DNA of 64,000 bases from Flavobacterium ammonificans (GTDB taxonomy: Bacteria > Bacteroidota > Bacteroidia > Flavobacteriales > Flavobacteriaceae): contig NZ_AP025183.1 in the NCBI RefSeq assembly GCF_020885975.1, positions 620,001-684,000 of the forward strand. The letters run 5' to 3'. Every line of letters begins with the position of its first letter. Position 1 is the first letter of the stretch. The notes below the pieces were generated by a model, which was not told the origin of the DNA, did not search any database, and saw only the letters and a list, made by a program, of their open reading frames with translations. The position numbers and the translations under genes are program-made. Below are positions 60,750 to 64,000 of the stretch, piece after piece.

Positions 60750-61073
60750 ATGACACAAGAAATAGACACTAACGAATTAGGAGAAGCGATTGTAAAAAAA
60801 TTAAAGACGATTTACGATCCTGAAATTCCAGTTGATATTTACGAACTTGGATTGATTTATGATGTAATGGTAAATACCGATTACGAAGTGAAAATCTTAA
60901 TGACCTTAACCTCTCCTAACTGTCCTGTAGCCGAAAGTTTACCAAGGGAAGTTGAAGAAAAAGTGAAGTCAATTGAAAACGTTAAATCGGCGGATGTAGA
61001 GATTACATTTGATCCCCCATGGAGCAAAGACTTGATGAGCGAAGAAGCAAAACTAGAGCTGGGAATGCTTTAG
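60750..61073 (+). CDS. SufT-like / MIP18 (DUF59) family Fe-S assembly protein
   Basis: 107 residues of the MIP18/DUF59 family that helps deliver Fe-S clusters to target proteins. The motif YDPEIPVDIYELGLIYDV is at about residues 19-36, and SPNCPVAESLP with the conserved Cys is near 53. Relatives in suf operons are called SufT. It starts five bases after sufE in the same operon. Confidence 0.92.
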   Translation: MTQEIDTNELGEAIVKKLKTIYDPEIPVDIYELGLIYDVMVNTDYEVKILMTLTSPNCPVAESLPREVEEKVKSIENVKSADVEITFDPPWSKDLMSEEAKLELGML

Positions 61074-61134
61074 TAAATGAGTGTTCTGTAATCAGTTTTT
61101 AGTGTTCAGTTAAATACTAAACAATAAATTCATC

Positions 61135-61641
61135 ATGGAAGAAATAGTAAACAAAGTAGCCCAGAGTTCTTTGATGGTATTCGATTTAGAAGATTACTAT
61201 CCAGATGATCATGTGGTTGATTTAGATGTCTCGCAATGGTTAGCCGAAGGGTTTATCCTGAGAGAAACCGATTTTAGAACGCAATTAAAAGAGTACGATT
61301 GGTCTCCATTTGAAGATAAATATGTAGCTTTATACTGTTCGACTGACGCTATTTTGCCTGCTTGGGCATTTGCTTTAGTATCGGTTCATTTAACTCCATT
61401 TGCTTTAAAAATCATTCACGGAACCAAAGAATTAGCTATTATTGAATGGTATCAAGACATTTTAAACAAACTCGACTACACTGATTATTTTCAAAATCCT
61501 GTTATTTTAAAAGGCTGTTCCAAAAAAGCAGTTCCCAATCAAGTATATACCTTGGCAATTCAAAAATTAATTAAAGTTGCTAAAAGCGTTATGTTTGGCG
61601 AAGCTTGTTCAGCAGTACCGCTCTATAAAGCAAAAAAATAA
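61135..61641 (+). CDS. DUF2480 family protein
   Basis: 168 residues matching DUF2480, a Bacteroidota protein of unknown role commonly next to suf genes. The blocks VVDLDVSQWLAEGFILRETDFR and YVALYCSTDAILPAWAFALV near residue 62 fit, and late cysteines in ILKGCSKKAVP and GEACSAVPL hint at metal or sulfur handling. It follows the SufT-like gene by 61 bases. A bidirectional terminator closes the transcript. Confidence 0.85.
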   Translation: MEEIVNKVAQSSLMVFDLEDYYPDDHVVDLDVSQWLAEGFILRETDFRTQLKEYDWSPFEDKYVALYCSTDAILPAWAFALVSVHLTPFALKIIHGTKELAIIEWYQDILNKLDYTDYFQNPVILKGCSKKAVPNQVYTLAIQKLIKVAKSVMFGEACSAVPLYKAKK

Positions 61642-61662
61642 ACAGCTGTGTTTTATAATACC

Positions 61663-61699
61663 CAAAAGCCCTTTTGATTTTTCAAAAGGGCTTTGTTTT
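61663..61699. terminator. Bidirectional terminator between DUF2480 and hflX
   Basis: CAAAAGCCCTTTTGA pairs with TCAAAAGGGCTTTG across four bases and ends in T residues. It separates two convergent genes. Confidence 0.85.
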
Positions 61700-62926
61700 T
61701 TATTCTTCTTTTTCGATTGCGTCTTTGTAATCGGGATACAAGAATTTATTGTACGGAAAACGCGTAATGTGTATTTGTCTAACCGCTTCATACACTCGTT
61801 CTCTAAATTCTTCGAAGTTTTCTTTTTGTGTAGCCGAAATAAACAAAGCATTCTGGTCGCCTAAACGACTCATCCAGGTTGATTTCCATTCCTCTAAAGT
61901 ATAATGGCGTGTTGTTTTTTCAGTGATTAAATCGTCTTCGTCAATGGTCAAATGTTGGTACGAATCAATTTTGTTGAACACCATAATCACCGGTTTGTCA
62001 TTGGCTTTGATGTCTTGCAAAATTTGGTTTACGGCTTCAATATGATCCTCAAAATCGGGATGGGAAATATCCACAATATGCAACAATAAATCTGCCTCAC
62101 GTACCTCATCAAGCGTACTCTTGAACGAATCTACCAATTGCGTAGGCAATTTTCGAATAAATCCTACCGTATCCGAAAGCAAGAAAGGTAAATTTTTGAT
62201 TACTACTTTACGAACGGTGGTGTCCAAAGTGGCAAACAATTTATTTTCTACAAAAACTTCACTTTTTCCAACAGCATTCATCAAAGTGGATTTCCCCACA
62301 TTGGTATATCCTACCAAAGCCACACGCACCATAGCGCCACGATTACTTCGTTGAACGCCCATTTGTTTGTCAATGGTTTTGATTTTGTCTTTCAAAAGGG
62401 AAATTCGGTCACGAACAATACGTCGATCCGTTTCAATTTCGGTCTCTCCAGGCCCACGCATTCCGATACCTCCTTTTTGACGTTCCAAGTGTGTCCAAAG
62501 TCCCGACAAACGAGGCAGTAAATAAATACATTGCGCCAATTCTACTTGAGTTCTGGCATAAGAAGTTTCGGCTCTTTGAGCAAAAATGTCTAAGATTAAA
62601 TTGGTTCGATCTAGAATTTTGCAATCAATAATCTTAGAAATATTTTTTTGTTGTGAAGGCGTTAATTCGTCGTCAAAAATAACGGTTGAAATTTCGTTTT
62701 CTTTGACATACAAATTGATTTCGTCTATTTTTCCAGTGCCTAAAAAAGTTTTTGGATTGGGTTTGTCCATTTTTTGCCAAAAACGCTTTACCACTTGGCC
62801 TCCTGCTGTAAAAGTTAGAAATTCTAATTCATCCAAATATTCTCTTAACTTTTCTTCGGATTGATTTTGAGTAACTATTCCAACTATAGCGGTTTTTTCG
62901 AAATTTAATACTTCTTTTTCTAGCAT
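61700..62926 (-). CDS. hflX: GTPase HflX
   Basis: 408-residue ribosome-associated GTPase that rescues stalled or heat-damaged ribosomes. The N-terminal HflX domain has FDDELTPSQQKNISKI and QRAETSYARTQVELAQC, then RRGIGMRGPGETEIETDRR-like linker, and the G domain with G1 VGYTNVGKSTLMNAV near 207, G3 DTVGFIRKLP near 254 and G4 FNKID near 322. Length and order are standard. It starts with an ATG at 62926, 35 bases after the stop of the DUF5689 gene. Confidence 0.95.
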   Translation of the reverse strand: MLEKEVLNFEKTAIVGIVTQNQSEEKLREYLDELEFLTFTAGGQVVKRFWQKMDKPNPKTFLGTGKIDEINLYVKENEISTVIFDDELTPSQQKNISKIIDCKILDRTNLILDIFAQRAETSYARTQVELAQCIYLLPRLSGLWTHLERQKGGIGMRGPGETEIETDRRIVRDRISLLKDKIKTIDKQMGVQRSNRGAMVRVALVGYTNVGKSTLMNAVGKSEVFVENKLFATLDTTVRKVVIKNLPFLLSDTVGFIRKLPTQLVDSFKSTLDEVREADLLLHIVDISHPDFEDHIEAVNQILQDIKANDKPVIMVFNKIDSYQHLTIDEDDLITEKTTRHYTLEEWKSTWMSRLGDQNALFISATQKENFEEFRERVYEAVRQIHITRFPYNKFLYPDYKDAIEKEE

Positions 62927-62961
62927 AATATTGAATAAGCTACAAATTTAGGCAATTGCTT

Positions 62962-64000
62962 TTACTTCTCCCCATAAATCTGAACATCGTCAATTTGGAA
63001 TGCTCCATCTAAAGCCAAATTTCTTCCTTCGCCCCTATAACGAAAACCAATATTTATTTTTCCTTTAAATGAAGACAAATCAATTCCTCCCGATCCCACA
63101 AATTGGTACCAAGGCGTTGATTGGGTTGGTAGTTTTGCTTTGATCGGAATCCAGGTAGCTGACGCAACATTCGTTCCGTTAAAATTTGAGGACACAAAAA
63201 CTTCCAGTGAATTTAAAGGTGAATCTAAATCTAGGTTGTGTTGTGCGGCTCTAAAGGTTAAAATTTCATTGGTATGAATGTCCATATCAATTTTTGGGGA
63301 GATTAACCAGCCCACATTGAGTGCCACTCTAGTTCCACTAATCGCATATTCGGCACAACCATTCCCCGAAAAAACAGATCCTTTCCAAAACAGACTTCCG
63401 TTTTGAACGATGTTTGCCCAACCTGGTAGATTTACATTTACATTGTCTGTAACGCTTTCGAAATTTTCAGAAAAAAAAGGAACGTTCCTTTTGCCCGACA
63501 TTGAAATGTCTTTGTCTGATCTTGGTAGTAATTGATAAGTAGAACCAAATTTAGTTAGGATTCCCTTTACTTTTCCGCTTCCCGATGGAACTTTGTTGGC
63601 AGAAAAATTGGCAAAACTACTAGTTCTGAAAACCAATTTATTTCCAAATCGATCTTCTAGAAGCCAATTTGTAGCGCCACCAACATCATTGGTGCTTTCA
63701 TAAAAATTTCTACCGATAGCCTCTTGTGTAAATTGCACATCGGAGACTTCTACTAAAGTATTTAATAATAAGTCGTTTTCTATTTCGGTTAATGAAATTG
63801 TACGAGTTAATTCGGATTCTTTCAAAGTAGTGCACGAGACATGAAGTACTTTTTTATAATCATTTTGAGAAAGGCGACCTACACCCCCTTCATTAAATGA
63901 GTTTACAAAAAGAGTTCCAATTCGTAACCCACCATAAAACAGATCGGTATATTGATCTTGAAGCTTGACATAGACTTTGCTCCCTAGTCTAAAATCGATG
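62962..64000 (-). CDS. DUF5689 and choice-of-anchor-J-like surface protein (5' end beyond window)
   Basis: 345 residues are visible; the frame stays open to the right edge, so the N-terminus is missing. The first part (about 1-175 of what is seen, including VYVKLQDQYTDLFY, GGLRIG and ISLTEIENDLLLNTLVEVSDV) matches DUF5689, an OB-like carbohydrate-associated domain of Bacteroidota surface lipoproteins. The second (about 180-345, FFSENFESVTDNVNV to QIDDVQIYGEK) is a choice-of-anchor-J / MAM-like jelly-roll. A signal peptide and lipobox would be expected outside the window. A TTG at 63823-63825 is not the true start. Confidence 0.82.
   Translation of the reverse strand, partial: IDFRLGSKVYVKLQDQYTDLFYGGLRIGTLFVNSFNEGGVGRLSQNDYKKVLHVSCTTLKESELTRTISLTEIENDLLLNTLVEVSDVQFTQEAIGRNFYESTNDVGGATNWLLEDRFGNKLVFRTSSFANFSANKVPSGSGKVKGILTKFGSTYQLLPRSDKDISMSGKRNVPFFSENFESVTDNVNVNLPGWANIVQNGSLFWKGSVFSGNGCAEYAISGTRVALNVGWLISPKIDMDIHTNEILTFRAAQHNLDLDSPLNSLEVFVSSNFNGTNVASATWIPIKAKLPTQSTPWYQFVGSGGIDLSSFKGKINIGFRYRGEGRNLALDGAFQIDDVQIYGEK

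Noticed and set aside
1..64000. CRISPR arrays, rRNA, insertion sequences and riboswitches
   Set aside because: I looked for regularly spaced direct repeats, rRNA signatures, transposase motifs and leader aptamers and saw none.

Overview
The window reads as a stretch of a low-GC Bacteroidota chromosome, most likely Flavobacterium or a close relative in the Flavobacteriaceae. The evidence is a SprE/PorW gliding and type IX secretion lipoprotein, many families largely confined to this group (DUF4254, DUF5687, DUF6341, DUF6427, DUF6909, DUF4175, DUF2480, HU-CCDC81/SPOR, DUF5689), and repeated promoter -7 boxes of the Bacteroidota form TAnnTTTG. I count 59 protein genes (one cut by the right edge, one 57-residue tatA) and one tRNA-Cys.

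Left part (1-23 kb), genes mostly on the minus strand: sprE; an ABC exporter pair; an orphan PaaE-like oxidoreductase; a small operon of DUF4254, a 62-residue membrane protein and a GT9 heptosyltransferase; upp with DUF6427; DUF6341; purD; a UDP-glucuronate decarboxylase with a DUF6909 protein; a carboxypeptidase-regulatory-domain protein; a GH3-like enzyme; a short envelope protein; tatA; a RelE/ParE-type toxin-antitoxin pair; tex; a very AT-rich pair coding a PD-(D/E)XK nuclease and a membrane CxxC protein; DUF1294; rpiB.

Centre (23.08-23.88 kb): an 800-base AT-rich gene-free stretch between divergent rpiB and rnr, with clustered DnaA-box-like nonamers. Gene orientation flips here: 17 of 24 genes to the left are on minus, 24 of 35 to the right are on plus. 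About 15 kb to the right lie three parS-like ParB sites around ybeY and mnmG, two of them perfect. Together these suggest the chromosomal origin region.

Right part (23.9-64 kb), mostly plus strand: rnr, DUF2807, LysE; a tRNA-Cys whose 3' half and terminator lie in a degenerate 214-base tandem duplication; folB; glnS; a YtxH/holin-like/small-protein stress-type cassette; an SPFH protein; gltX; a very large DUF4175 protein followed by ybeY and mnmG; a methyltransferase; a Skp/OmpH-like lipoprotein; a Pif1/RecD-like helicase; an HU-CCDC81/SPOR septal-type protein; dprA; trpS; an M1 aminopeptidase; an S8 protease; an MBL hydrolase. Then comes a nearly complete SUF iron-sulfur assembly locus (sufA, sufB, sufC, sufD, sufS, sufE, sufT-like, DUF2480), interrupted by a four-helix-bundle gene with inverted-repeat flanks and by an opposed serine hydrolase. 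hflX and a DUF5689 surface protein close the window.

No rRNA, CRISPR array, prophage, or recognisable insertion sequence is visible. The least explained items are the origin/parS region, the four-helix-bundle cassette inside suf, the duplicated tRNA-Cys tail, the DUF6909 protein with nucleoside-phosphorylase-like residues, and the AT-rich nuclease pair.
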